This document shows positions 15,280 to 23,609 of a stretch of 64,000 nt of DNA, piece by piece. Within the stretch, counting starts at the first letter, position 1. Every line of letters begins with the position of its first letter. A program made the translations under genes and the position numbers. The stretch is from Mycolicibacterium sediminis (GTDB taxonomy: Bacteria; Actinomycetota; Actinomycetes; Mycobacteriales; Mycobacteriaceae), in the NCBI RefSeq assembly GCF_010731735.1, contig NZ_AP022588.1, forward strand, positions 5,022,001 through 5,086,000, in the 5' to 3' direction. The notes under the pieces were generated by a model, which saw only the letters and a list, made by a program, of their open reading frames with translations, was not told the origin of the DNA and made no database searches.

Positions 15280-16590
15280 TCAGGCCGGGGATTCGAACCT
15301 GCGGGGAACCTCGAGCCCGAGGTGCTCGCGCAGGGTCGAGCCGGTGTACTCGTGGCGGAACAGTCCGCGTTTGCGCAGCAGCGGCACGACCTGGTCGACG
15401 AACACGTCCAGCTGACCCGGCAGACCCGAGTCGCCGAGCACGAAGCCATCGGACGCACCGGTGTGGAACCACTCCTCGATCTCGTCGGCGACCTGCTCGG
15501 CCGTCCCGACGATCTGCGCGCCGAAGCCGTTGACGGTGCGGTACAAAAACTCTCGCACGGTGGGGTTGCCCTCCCGCGCGAACGCGCGGTACCCGGCCAA
15601 CGCGGTCTGATGCGTCTGGGTGGAGTCGGGGAAGGCAGACTCGGGCACCGGCCCGTCCAGATCCGCACGCGTCACGTCGACGTCGACCTCCAGCAGCCAG
15701 CCGGCCTGATATTCGGGGCTGAAGTGTTCGTAGGCCAGCCGTTCCGCGCGAGCCGCCTCCTCCTCGGTGGACCCGACGACGAAGCGCAGGGACGGTGTGA
15801 TCAGCGGAGCGCTGCGCCGGCCGAAGTCCGTGGCCTTGGCGTGGATGGAACGGTAGAAGTCCCGGGCGCGCTCGCGGTTGCCCTGCCCCGTGAAGATCAC
15901 CTCGGCGTGCCGGGCCGCGAACGAACTGCCGGTGTCCGACGATCCCGCCTGGAAGATGACGGGCCTGCCCTGCGGTGATCGAGCGGCGCCGATCGGACCC
16001 GTGACGTCGAAGTACCGGCCATGGTGGTCGGCCACGTGGATCTTGCCGACGTCGTTGAACACACCGGTCGCCCGATCCGCGACGATCGTGTCCTCGCCCC
16101 AGCCGTCCCACAGCGCGCTGACCACCTCGATGGCCTCCTCGGCGATACGGTAGCGCTCGTCGTGGTCGACGACTCCGCGGGCACTGAAGTTGTCGGCGGC
16201 CGCCGCGGCGAAACTCGTCACCAGGTTCCATCCGGTGCGCCCTCCGCTGAGGTGGTCGAGGGAGAGGAACTGCCGCGCGAGGTGGTACGGATGCTGCAGC
16301 GTGGCCGACCCGGTCAGCACGAACCCGACGTTCTCGGTCACCGAGGACAGCGCCGCCGCGGTGGTGAGCGGCTCGAAGTCCTCGGTGGTCTTGTACGGCC
16401 ACGTTGCGGGCGGGCCGTAGTTCAGGCCGTCGGCGAAGAACAGCGCGTCGAAGGTACCGCGTTCGGCGGTGCGTGCCCGCTCGATCAGCTCCCGTCGCAC
16501 CCCGGCGGTGCTGTGATCGACCTCGGGGTGTCGCCAGGGTCCCGCCGAGCGGGTGTTGCCGAACAACAGCAGATGCAGCTGACGTGTCAC
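15280..16590 (-). CDS. FMN-dependent luciferase-like monooxygenase (NtaA/SnaA/DszA family)
   Basis: The 436-residue TIM-barrel flavin monooxygenase starts VTRQLHLLLFGN. Family-typical stretches include FFADGLNYGPPATWPYK, the segment HPYHLARQFLSLDHLSGGRTGWN, and the loop RPVIFQAGSSDTG. Members oxidise nitrilotriacetate, EDTA, dibenzothiophene sulfone or alkylsulfur compounds with FMNH2 supplied by a separate reductase, which is not seen in the window. The GTG start at 16590 has a strong AGGAGG Shine-Dalgarno 8 nt upstream. It lies upstream of, and in line with, the permease operon, suggesting a common pathway. Exact substrate unknown. Confidence 0.88.
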   Translation of the reverse strand: MTRQLHLLLFGNTRSAGPWRHPEVDHSTAGVRRELIERARTAERGTFDALFFADGLNYGPPATWPYKTTEDFEPLTTAAALSSVTENVGFVLTGSATLQHPYHLARQFLSLDHLSGGRTGWNLVTSFAAAAADNFSARGVVDHDERYRIAEEAIEVVSALWDGWGEDTIVADRATGVFNDVGKIHVADHHGRYFDVTGPIGAARSPQGRPVIFQAGSSDTGSSFAARHAEVIFTGQGNRERARDFYRSIHAKATDFGRRSAPLITPSLRFVVGSTEEEAARAERLAYEHFSPEYQAGWLLEVDVDVTRADLDGPVPESAFPDSTQTHQTALAGYRAFAREGNPTVREFLYRTVNGFGAQIVGTAEQVADEIEEWFHTGASDGFVLGDSGLPGQLDVFVDQVVPLLRKRGLFRHEYTGSTLREHLGLEVPRRFESPA

Positions 16591-16753
16591 GGGTGATCCT
16601 CCTGACGAGCGTTGCGACCGTGCGGATTCCGACGCTAGGACGGGGACGCGACGCCGTCGCCGGTAAAGCGCGGCGCGATCGGAAGGTCATCGCTCTGCAC
16701 TCCGCACGAGCGCAAGGGTTGGCACCGCGGCCCGAACCGGCGACAATTCGACG

Positions 16754-17251
16754 GTGAGCACACCGGAGCCGAATCGGACCGACACCACCGACGCCCTGTC
16801 CCCCGTGGCCGACGAACTGGAACGGGTGGCGAAGCTGCTCGACGTCAAGTCGGTACTGGTGATGGGGTCGGATCCCGATCAGATGACGGTCGCGGCCACC
16901 GCGGGTGACGCCACCCGCCACTACACGGTGGGCGCCGCGGGCACCAAGGCCGGCAGCGACGCGGGGCGCGTGCCGCTGTACTGCGAACGGGTGGTCGACA
17001 CCGACGAGGCGCTGTTCGTCCGGGATTCCCGTGAGGACGCCACCTTCGCGGGCAACGAGGACGAGAAGGAATTCGGGCTGCACAACTACCTGGGTCTGGC
17101 GGTGCACGATACCGACGGTGCCGTGGTGGGGACGGTCTGCGTACTCGACGACAGGTCACGGGACTACTCGGACGAGGAGCGCGCCCAGCTCGAGGGTCTG
17201 CGCGCCGACGTGGAGCGGATCGTCGGCAACGACCCGAGCGCGCTCGGCTGA
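16754..17251 (+). CDS. GAF-domain protein
   Basis: The 165-residue protein consists essentially of one GAF fold, with the characteristic C-terminal strand pair LGLAVHDTDGAVVGTVCVLDDRSRDYSDEE. No kinase, cyclase or DNA-binding domain is attached. Free-standing GAF proteins include methionine-(R)-sulfoxide reductases (fRMsr) and small-molecule sensors. One Cys lies at YCERVV and one at VCVLD, but the fRMsr Cys pattern is not convincing. The GTG start at 16754 is preceded at leaderless spacing by GACAAT (16742-16747), an imperfect -10. Function unassigned. Confidence 0.7.
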   Translation: MSTPEPNRTDTTDALSPVADELERVAKLLDVKSVLVMGSDPDQMTVAATAGDATRHYTVGAAGTKAGSDAGRVPLYCERVVDTDEALFVRDSREDATFAGNEDEKEFGLHNYLGLAVHDTDGAVVGTVCVLDDRSRDYSDEERAQLEGLRADVERIVGNDPSALG

Positions 17252-17276
17252 CCGCTTGACCAGGTGAGTCGGCCGC

Positions 17277-17420
17277 TCAACCGGGCGAGAAGTAGTACCC
17301 GCCCACCGCGACGGCGACGACGCCGAGCGCCAACACGAGCCACGGCCACCACGCCGACCAAGCCAGAGCCGACCAGACCTGGGGATGGGCGTCCCGCGCC
17401 GGATGCAGTTCGACCGTCAT
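17277..17420 (-). CDS. Small single-pass membrane protein (47 aa)
   Basis: From ATG 17420 the product has a soluble start (MTVELHPARDAHPQVWSAL) then a Trp-rich hydrophobic span (about residues 21-43) ending GGYYFSPG. The minus-strand -10 TAGGTT lies 7 nt before the ATG, the leaderless arrangement seen for other genes here, which supports this start over a longer frame. It converges on the GAF gene. Function unknown. Confidence 0.55.
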   Translation of the reverse strand: MTVELHPARDAHPQVWSALAWSAWWPWLVLALGVVAVAVGGYYFSPG

Positions 17421-17580
17421 GACGTAGAACCTAGGACGCGAACCCACGTCAGCAGCGGCCCGCGGCGAGCGGACACCCCGGTTGAAACCCGGGCACTCCA
17501 CGAAAGTTGATGTCCGGGAACATGATTAAATCTCACCCGACGACGTGGCCCGTTTCGGTCACGCGGATCGGAACACCCGC

Positions 17581-18285
17581 CTAGGCCTTCGCGGCCTTCG
17601 CCAACATTCGTTCGGCGATCTCGACGGCCCCGTCGGTCGAGCCGACTGAGCACGCCCACGTCTCGACGACGAGGTTGGACACGTGGGACATCGCGTGCTG
17701 GCACCGCCAGTCGTCGTAGTCCTCCTCGGAGGTGACCTGTGTGATCATGTCTCCGCCGACGGAGAGTTCGTCGATCGCCCAGATGTAGCTGAAGTCGGTG
17801 TCGTCGACGGACACCGAGAAGCCCGCACAGTCCTGCCACGAGGCCGTCGACTCGTCGTAGAACGCGCGGGCACCGTCCTCGTCCGGATAGAGCACCGCGG
17901 TCTGCTCCACCCAGTGGTCGTCGTCCGCGTCACCCACCACGTGGTCACGCACCGCCGTCCACCCGCTGCCCCCGTAGACGGCGTCCTCGGCACCCATGAT
18001 GGCGCCCAGACAGGCCGGATCGGAGACCGAGTCGACGTTGTCGGACATCTCGTCGGAGTCGATGATCGTATCGAGTTCGGCCGCGCCCACCGCGGTCTCG
18101 AGCTCGCCGATGCTCAGCATGACGTCGTCGAGCTGCGACTCGCTGAGATTCGGGACGTTCAGGGGCGCGCCCGCGGGATCTCGCACCGCGGTGCCCGACA
18201 CCGCGCTGGTGCATCCGGCCGTCAGCAGGCATGCCGCCGCCGCGAGGACGAGACGCCCTCGCCGCGGTCTCGCAACGGTGATCAC
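17581..18285 (-). CDS. Lipoprotein with PknH-type sensor domain (LppR-like paralogue)
   Basis: The 234-residue product starts at GTG 18285 with a signal peptide and lipobox LLTAGC, so it is lipid-anchored outside the membrane. The mature domain has four or more spaced cysteines (DPACLGA, WQDCAGF, WRCQHAM, TWACSVG) and the layout of the extracytoplasmic PknH C-terminal sensor family (AVLYPDEDGARAFYDESTASWQDC). Such domains bind unknown envelope ligands. It follows the lppR-type gene by 37 bp in the same direction and is probably its duplicate. Confidence 0.75.
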   Translation of the reverse strand: MITVARPRRGRLVLAAAACLLTAGCTSAVSGTAVRDPAGAPLNVPNLSESQLDDVMLSIGELETAVGAAELDTIIDSDEMSDNVDSVSDPACLGAIMGAEDAVYGGSGWTAVRDHVVGDADDDHWVEQTAVLYPDEDGARAFYDESTASWQDCAGFSVSVDDTDFSYIWAIDELSVGGDMITQVTSEEDYDDWRCQHAMSHVSNLVVETWACSVGSTDGAVEIAERMLAKAAKA

Positions 18286-18322
18286 CGCGTCATTGTGACG
18301 GACCGACGGGCAGCATCGCCAG

Positions 18323-19060
18323 CTACCGGACCTTGTCGAGCATCGCCGTTGCCACCGCAGCGGCACTGCGACCCGGATCGGCGCTGCGCCCGGCTCCGGG
18401 TGAGAGCGCGAGGGACACCTCGACGATGGTGTCGCGCCGCACCCCGACCGCACGCTCCAAGGCGACGGCTCCCGACGTGACGGCCGCCTGGGGCCGCTGA
18501 GCGGTGTCCACGGCGGCCACCAGCACCGACCCCGTCACCTGGACGTCGCTGACCGCGGCATCCACTTCTGCGTCGGTGACGCCGCGCAGATGCTTCACGA
18601 CGCTGGTGCCGTCGCACTCCTGCCACTGACGGGCGAAGTCGTCGAACGTGCGCTGGGCGTCTTCGGCCGAGGCGAGCCGGATGACGGCCGCATCGGCACC
18701 GGTCGTCTTGGCACCCGGGTTCCAGTTGAAGTAGCTCTGCCGGGCCGCCTCGACGACGGGCAGCGCCTCATAGACCACCCGCGGGGCGGTGTCGGTCACG
18801 GCGACGCAAGCGAGCGGGGACGCGTCGGCGTCGGTCCGGTATCCGTCGGGGAGTATCTCGGCTCCCCCGATGAACGGCTCGAAGTCGAACGTACTCAACC
18901 GGTTTCCGACGGCGGTGCTTATCTGGTCCTCGGTCGGCAGGACCGCGAACGCGGTCTTGGCCGCGGACGGGCTGCCCGGGACGACGCTGCTACAGCCCGT
19001 CAGCAGGCACGCGGCCAGCAGGGCCGCGCGACTACTTCTTCGGCTTGTCACTCGCCGCAT
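18323..19060 (-). CDS. lppR: LppR-like lipoprotein (Rv2403c orthologue)
   Basis: The 245-residue protein starts MRRVTSRRSSRAALLAACLLTGC, a signal peptide with lipobox LLTGC. Its mature part is a PknH_C-like sensor domain, with paired cysteines SPLACVAV and WQECDGTS and the motif SAEDAQRTFDDFARQWQEC. Position directly behind lepA is the same as lppR in M. tuberculosis. The start lies inside lepA (29-nt overlap), so it is likely translated from the lepA message. Ligand unknown. The downstream paralogue suggests a tandem duplication. Confidence 0.82.
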   Translation of the reverse strand: MRRVTSRRSSRAALLAACLLTGCSSVVPGSPSAAKTAFAVLPTEDQISTAVGNRLSTFDFEPFIGGAEILPDGYRTDADASPLACVAVTDTAPRVVYEALPVVEAARQSYFNWNPGAKTTGADAAVIRLASAEDAQRTFDDFARQWQECDGTSVVKHLRGVTDAEVDAAVSDVQVTGSVLVAAVDTAQRPQAAVTSGAVALERAVGVRRDTIVEVSLALSPGAGRSADPGRSAAAVATAMLDKVR

Positions 19061-20918
19061 CGGAGGACAGTGCGGCGACGAAGGCTTCCTGCGGGACCTC
19101 GACCCGGCCGATGGTCTTCATCCGCTTCTTGCCTTCCTTCTGCTTCTCGAGCAGCTTGCGCTTGCGGGTGATGTCACCGCCGTAGCACTTGCTCAGCACG
19201 TCCTTGCGGATGGCACGGATGTTCTCGCGCGCGATGATCCTCGCGCCGATCGCGGCCTGGATCGGCACCTCGAACTGCTGGCGCGGGATCAGTTCCTTCA
19301 GCTTGGTGGTCATCTTGTTGCCGTACGCGGCGGCCGAGTCCTTGTGCACGATCGCACTGAAGGCGTCGACGGCCTCCCCCTGCAGCAGGATGTCGACCTT
19401 CACCAGATCGCTCACCTGCTCGCCGGCCTCCTCGTAGTCGAGGCTGGCGTAGCCGCGGGTCCGCGACTTCAGCGAGTCGAAGAAGTCGAAGATGATCTCG
19501 CCGAGCGGCATCGTGTAGCGAAGTTCCACCCGCTCGGGCGACAGGTAGTCCATGCCGCCCAGTTCGCCGCGCCGCTGCTGGCACAGCTCCATGATCGTGC
19601 CGATGAACTCGCTGGGCGCGATGACCGTCGTCTTCACGATCGGCTCGTACACGTCGCCGACCTTGCCCTCGGGCCAGATCGACGGGTTCGTCACGGTCAG
19701 CTCGGTGCCGTCGACCTTGACCACCCGGTACACGACGTTGGGCGAGGTGGAGATCAGGTCGAGGTCGAACTCGCGCTCGAGGCGCTCGCGGGTGATCTCC
19801 ATGTGCAGCAGGCCGAGGAATCCGCAGCGGAAGCCGAAGCCCAGCGCCACCGACGTCTCGGGCTCCCACACCAGCGCCGCATCGTTGAGCTGCAGCCGCT
19901 CCAGCGCGTCGCGCAGGTTCGGGTAGTCGGAGCCGTCGACCGGGTAGAGGCCCGAGTAGACCATCGGCTTGGGCTCCCGGTAGCCGGTGAGCGCGTCGGT
20001 GGCCCCGTTGCGCGCCGAGGTCACGGTGTCGCCGACCTTCGACTGGCGGACGTCCTTGACGCCGGTGATGAGGTAGCCGACCTCGCCGACGCCGAGCCCC
20101 TCGGTGGCCTTCGGCTCGGGCGACACGATGCCCACCTCGAGCAGCTCGTGGGTGGTGCCGGTCGACATCATCTTGATCTTCTCGCGCGGCTTCAGCGTGC
20201 CGTCCACGACGCGGACGTAGGTGACCACGCCGCGGTAGATGTCGTAGACGGAGTCGAAGATCATGGCCCGCGCGGGCGCGTCCTCGTCGCCGACCGGCGC
20301 GGGGACGAGGCGGACCACCTCGTCGAGCAGTTCGCGGACACCGACGCCGGTCTTGCCGGAGACCCGCAGGACGTCCTCGGGCTCACAGCCGATGATGTGG
20401 GCTATCTCACCGGCATAGCGGTCCGGGTCGGCCGCGGGCAGGTCGATCTTGTTGAGGACGGGGATGATGGTCAGCCCGCGGTCCAGCGCCAGGTAGAGGT
20501 TGGCGAGCGTCTGCGCCTCGATGCCCTGCGCGGCGTCGACCAGCAGCACGGCACCCTCGCAGGCCTCCAGCGCGCGGGACACCTCGTAGGTGAAGTCGAC
20601 GTGGCCAGGTGTGTCGATCAGGTGCAGGACGAACTGTTCGTCGTCGACCGTCCACGGCAGCCGCACGTTCTGCGCCTTGATGGTGATGCCGCGCTCGCGC
20701 TCGATGTCCATCCGGTCCAGGTACTGGGCCCGCATGTCGCGGTCCGCGACGACGCCGGTGATGCCCAGCATCCGGTCGGCCAGGGTGGACTTGCCGTGGT
20801 CGATGTGCGCGATGATGCAGAAGTTCCGAATCTGCGCCGGCGCAGTGAAGGTCTTGTCGGCGAAAGTGCTGATTGGGTTTCTCCTGTTGAGCGCAGACTC
20901 ACGTGGCGTGGTGAGCAA
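19032..20918 (-). CDS. lepA: Elongation factor 4 (LepA), back-translocating GTPase
   Basis: The protein carries the translational GTPase motifs AHIDHGKST (G1), RGITIKAQNVRL (G2 region), DTPGHVDF (G3) and NKIDLPAADPDR (G4). Domains II, III and V and the EF4-specific C-terminal domain follow, ending in KRKLLEKQKEGKKRMK. It acts on ribosomes, with reported roles in back-translocation and 30S maturation. The start is unsettled. The nearest conventional codon is TTG 20918 (given) and TTG 20954 is further out. The only good Shine-Dalgarno (AGGAG, minus 20885-20881) precedes ATC 20873 by 7 nt, just before FADKTF where other LepA proteins begin. Confidence 0.93.
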   Translation of the reverse strand: MLTTPRESALNRRNPISTFADKTFTAPAQIRNFCIIAHIDHGKSTLADRMLGITGVVADRDMRAQYLDRMDIERERGITIKAQNVRLPWTVDDEQFVLHLIDTPGHVDFTYEVSRALEACEGAVLLVDAAQGIEAQTLANLYLALDRGLTIIPVLNKIDLPAADPDRYAGEIAHIIGCEPEDVLRVSGKTGVGVRELLDEVVRLVPAPVGDEDAPARAMIFDSVYDIYRGVVTYVRVVDGTLKPREKIKMMSTGTTHELLEVGIVSPEPKATEGLGVGEVGYLITGVKDVRQSKVGDTVTSARNGATDALTGYREPKPMVYSGLYPVDGSDYPNLRDALERLQLNDAALVWEPETSVALGFGFRCGFLGLLHMEITRERLEREFDLDLISTSPNVVYRVVKVDGTELTVTNPSIWPEGKVGDVYEPIVKTTVIAPSEFIGTIMELCQQRRGELGGMDYLSPERVELRYTMPLGEIIFDFFDSLKSRTRGYASLDYEEAGEQVSDLVKVDILLQGEAVDAFSAIVHKDSAAAYGNKMTTKLKELIPRQQFEVPIQAAIGARIIARENIRAIRKDVLSKCYGGDITRKRKLLEKQKEGKKRMKTIGRVEVPQEAFVAALSSDAASDKPKK

Positions 20919-20974
20919 CCCCCAGCCTATCGACCCAGCGCCGCGTCGACACAATCGTGCCTATGCTCGCTTCC

Positions 20975-21586
20975 ATGGCGTCACAGTGGAGACCGTTCCA
21001 GCGGTTTCTCAAGGGCACGGAGAAGCTGGTGTTCGACGAGGCGCCCAAGCTCATCCGCCAGCTACCCCGCAACGAAGGTTTGCAGCGCAGCCTGCAGCAG
21101 GGCATCAAGCTCGGCATCGACGCCGGGCTGGCGGCGCTCTCGGGTGCCGCCGCCCCGCAACAGCAGGCCATCACGACGGGCCGTCCGGTCACCGAGACGA
21201 GCGTCCCGACCGCGCATCGCGCCCGCCGGCTGCAGTACTCCCCCGATCTGGACGGACGTGCCGACCCGGGCGAGATCGTGTGGACCTGGGTGGTCTACGA
21301 GGACGATCCCACCCGCGGCAAGGACCGGCCCGTGCTCGTGGTCGGCCGCGACTCGCGCACCCTGCTCGGCCTCATGCTGTCGAGCCAGGACCGCCACCAC
21401 GGCGACGACGCCTGGGTGGGCATCGGCACCGGCAGCTGGGACCACGAGGGCCGGGCGAGCTGGGTCCGCCTGGACCGCGTGCTCGACGTGCCCGAGGAGG
21501 GCATCCGGCGCGAGGGCGCGGTGCTCGACCGCGAGCGCTTCGAGATCGTCGCCACCCGGCTGCGCGCCGAGTACTCCTGGTCGTGA
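20975..21586 (+). CDS. MazF/PemK-fold protein, Rv2405 orthologue
   Basis: The 203-residue protein has a basic, helical N-terminal region (about 1-75). A C-terminal SH3-like domain opens with GEIVWTWVVYEDDPTRGKDRPVLVVGR, the start signature of MazF/PemK endoribonuclease toxins. The N-terminal extension is not present in classical MazF and no antitoxin gene is adjacent, so a toxin role is doubtful. ATG 20975 is chosen because TATGCT (20962-20967) lies 7 nt upstream in the leaderless configuration. It diverges from lepA with 57-101 bp between starts. Confidence 0.75.
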   Translation: MASQWRPFQRFLKGTEKLVFDEAPKLIRQLPRNEGLQRSLQQGIKLGIDAGLAALSGAAAPQQQAITTGRPVTETSVPTAHRARRLQYSPDLDGRADPGEIVWTWVVYEDDPTRGKDRPVLVVGRDSRTLLGLMLSSQDRHHGDDAWVGIGTGSWDHEGRASWVRLDRVLDVPEEGIRREGAVLDRERFEIVATRLRAEYSWS

Positions 21587-21606
21587 CTCTCGCCGAGCCG
21601 CGTGAC

Positions 21607-22215
21607 TCAGCGCGCGTTGCGCCACATCGGGATCAGTGACGGCCCGCCGTCGGGCAGGGCGATCTCACCGGTGATCTCGAACCCGAATCGCTCGTAGTAG
21701 GGCACGTTGTCGGGGTTGCTCGACTCGAGGTACGCGGGCGCGTGCTCGGCGTCGACGCGATCGAGCCGCGACTGCATCAGGGCGTGCCCGTGCCCCTTGC
21801 CACGCAGCAGCGGATCGCTGCCGATGACCGCGAGATACCAGTGCGGCTCCTCGGGGTGCACCGCCGACATCCGCTCCTCGACGGCCATTCCGCGCCGCAC
21901 CGTGACGCCGAACGCCCGCAGCAGGCTCGGCATCGCGCGCAGTTGCTCGCCGGTGGTCTGTCGCCACTGCCCCGGCGGATCCCACAGCGCCGCACCGCCG
22001 ACGTGGTCGCCGGCGAGCGCCACCTCGACTCCCCCGCGGGACAGGTGGTGGTACTTCGTCAGCGCCGCGAACAGACGGTTCAGCCGTCGCTGGCGGACCT
22101 CGGGGTCGGGCAGCATCCACGCCATCACGGGATCGTCGAAGAACGCCTTGCCGAGCGTGGCCGACAGGGCGCGGACGTCCTCGCGCCGAGCAGGCCGTAC
22201 CGCGATGGTGGTCAT
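21607..22215 (-). CDS. GNAT-family N-acetyltransferase
   Basis: The single-domain acetyltransferase has 202 residues. Recognisable elements are VRPARREDVRALSATLGKAF at the start, the catalytic strand HWYLAVIGSDPLLRGKGHGHALMQ with the acetyl-CoA pyrophosphate loop (residues about 128-150), and NVPYYERFGFEITGEI near the end. The substrate cannot be predicted. It stands between the MazF-like gene (convergent) and the CBS gene (same strand, 22 bp away), a gene not recalled at this place in M. tuberculosis. Confidence 0.85.
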   Translation of the reverse strand: MTTIAVRPARREDVRALSATLGKAFFDDPVMAWMLPDPEVRQRRLNRLFAALTKYHHLSRGGVEVALAGDHVGGAALWDPPGQWRQTTGEQLRAMPSLLRAFGVTVRRGMAVEERMSAVHPEEPHWYLAVIGSDPLLRGKGHGHALMQSRLDRVDAEHAPAYLESSNPDNVPYYERFGFEITGEIALPDGGPSLIPMWRNAR

Positions 22216-22237
22216 CGGTCCACGATCGCACGTCTCG

Positions 22238-22666
22238 TCAGCCCTGCGTGATGTAGGCCTCGAGGTGCTCCTGCTGCGCCTCGAGTTCCTCCATTCGCGT
22301 CTTCACGACGTCGCCGATGCTGACGATGCCGGTCAGCGCACCACCGTCGACGACGGGTACGTGGCGGACGCGGTTGGTGGTCATGAGGCCGCTCAGGACG
22401 TCCACCGAGTCGGCGGGCGTGCAGGTGACGACCTGGGTCGTCATGATGTCGGCGACCCGGCGGTCCAGCACGTCGACCCCGTGGGAGTGCAGGCTCCGCA
22501 GGACGTCGCGCTCACTCACGATGCCCACCGGACCGGTGGCGTCGACCACCACCATGGCGCCGACGTTGCGGGTGACCAGTCCGGCGACGAGTTCGGCGAT
22601 CGTCATGTCGGGCGACACCGTCAGCACGCCCGCACCCTTGTTTCGCAGCACGTCGGCGATCTTCAT
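22238..22666 (-). CDS. CBS-domain-pair protein (Rv2406c orthologue)
   Basis: The 142-residue protein is one Bateman module of two CBS motifs: residues about 8-62 (SPDMTIAELVAGLVTRNVGA) and 72-128 (VTCTPADSVDVLSGLMTTNR, then RHVPVVDGGALTGIVSIGDVV). Such modules bind adenosyl nucleotides (AMP, ATP, NADH, SAM) and usually act as sensors. No effector domain is attached. ATG 22666 has a strong AGGAGG sequence 6 nt upstream. The C-terminal helix TRMEELEAQQEHLEAYI is probably for oligomerisation. Confidence 0.85.
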   Translation of the reverse strand: MKIADVLRNKGAGVLTVSPDMTIAELVAGLVTRNVGAMVVVDATGPVGIVSERDVLRSLHSHGVDVLDRRVADIMTTQVVTCTPADSVDVLSGLMTTNRVRHVPVVDGGALTGIVSIGDVVKTRMEELEAQQEHLEAYITQG

Positions 22667-22713
22667 CGGATCCTCCTCGAGTGACGTGGATCACACCAGA
22701 GTAGGACGGATCG

Positions 22714-22736
22714 GGGCGTGGGGGAATCCCCCGCCC
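22714..22736 (-). terminator. GC-rich hairpin after the transglutaminase gene
   Basis: GGGC-GT-GGGGG-AAT-CCCCC-GCCC folds into a 9-bp stem with a 2-nt bulge. It lies 3 bp beyond the transglutaminase stop. There is no U-tract, as is common for mycobacterial hairpin terminators. It could equally be part of the CBS gene's upstream region. Confidence 0.5.
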
Positions 22737-22738
22737 AC

Positions 22739-23581
22739 CTACGCCAGGCGGGTGATCTCCACGATCACGTCGAGGTCGGTGGACCCCTCACCCGAATAGA
22801 TGCCCTTGAGCGGGCTCACGTCCGCGTAGTCACGGCCGACGCCCACGCTGACGTACTGCTCGTTGATGTGCTTGTCGTTGGTCGGGTCGTAGTTCCACCA
22901 GCCGCCCGTCCACGCCTGGATCCACGCGTGGCTCTCGCCCTCGATCGTGTCCCCCACCGCGGCCTCCCGGTTGGGATGCAGGTAGCCGGACACGTAGCGC
23001 GCGGGAATTCCCATGCTGCGCAGCAAGATCAGCGTCAGATGCGTGTAGTCCTGGCAGACGCCCTTGCCCTCACGCAGCGCATCCAACCCCGACGAGTGCA
23101 CCCCGGTGGTGCCCGGCACGTACTCGAGTTCGCCGTTCACCCAGTTGGCCGCCGCGACGACGGCCTCGCGGGGTGCGTGCTCCTTGGCGATCTTCTGGCC
23201 CACCCGCGCCAACCGCCTGCTCTCGGGGGTGTAGTCCGTGCCCGTGAGGATCTCGTCGAAGCGGTCGATCACGGCCTCCGACTGCAGGTCCTCCCACGTG
23301 ACGTCCTCGTCGGGCAACGCACCCGCCTCGGTCTCGACGACCGACGACGACGTCACCTCGAGTTCGGTGTGCGGGGCGTGCAGGTCGAACGTCGTGACCG
23401 CGGTCCCCCAGTAGTCGACGTACCGGTAGGAGCGGGTGGCCGGCGTCGTCTCGATGCGGTTGAGGATGACGTTCTGCCGGGAGTCGGACCGCGGCGTGAG
23501 CCGGGCCTCGTTGAACGACGCCGTCACCGGTGACTTGTACGCATAACCGGTGGAGTGCACCACACGCAGACGCCACATCAT
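22739..23581 (-). CDS. Transglutaminase-like cysteine protease (Rv2409c orthologue)
   Basis: The 280-residue protein has the N-terminal beta domain of bacterial transglutaminases (WRLRVVHSTGYAYKSPVTAS) and a papain-like core. The catalytic triad is visible as Cys in GKGVCQDYTHL, His in GESHAWIQAW and Asp in NYDPTND. Known family context: it is repeatedly encoded with circularly permuted ATP-grasp and alpha-E proteins, a set proposed to make and cleave peptide-like amide bonds. Here it is the last gene of exactly that set. Start ATG 23581 follows a GAGGAG Shine-Dalgarno. Substrate unknown. Confidence 0.9.
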   Translation of the reverse strand: MMWRLRVVHSTGYAYKSPVTASFNEARLTPRSDSRQNVILNRIETTPATRSYRYVDYWGTAVTTFDLHAPHTELEVTSSSVVETEAGALPDEDVTWEDLQSEAVIDRFDEILTGTDYTPESRRLARVGQKIAKEHAPREAVVAAANWVNGELEYVPGTTGVHSSGLDALREGKGVCQDYTHLTLILLRSMGIPARYVSGYLHPNREAAVGDTIEGESHAWIQAWTGGWWNYDPTNDKHINEQYVSVGVGRDYADVSPLKGIYSGEGSTDLDVIVEITRLA

Positions 23582-23609
23582 CTACTCCTCTTCGCGCAGG
23601 CGCTCATCA

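Noticed and set aside
15285..15300. GGGGATTCGAACCT, which looks like the 3' part of a tRNA on the minus strand
   Set aside because: It encodes the C-terminal RRFESP of the DszA-family gene and no cloverleaf surrounds it.
17478..17505. T-arm-like sequence (GGTTGAAACCCGGGC) suggesting a tRNA
   Set aside because: No matching D-arm, anticodon arm or acceptor stem could be built on either strand.
20957..20974. GTG 20957 or ATG 20963 as start of the MazF-like gene
   Set aside because: Both lie in or before the -10 TATGCT that predicts a start point at ATG 20975.
18789..21605. Plus-strand open frame of more than 900 codons across lepA
   Set aside because: It is the codon-position shadow of lepA, with Val/Asp/His-rich low-information protein and no family signature.
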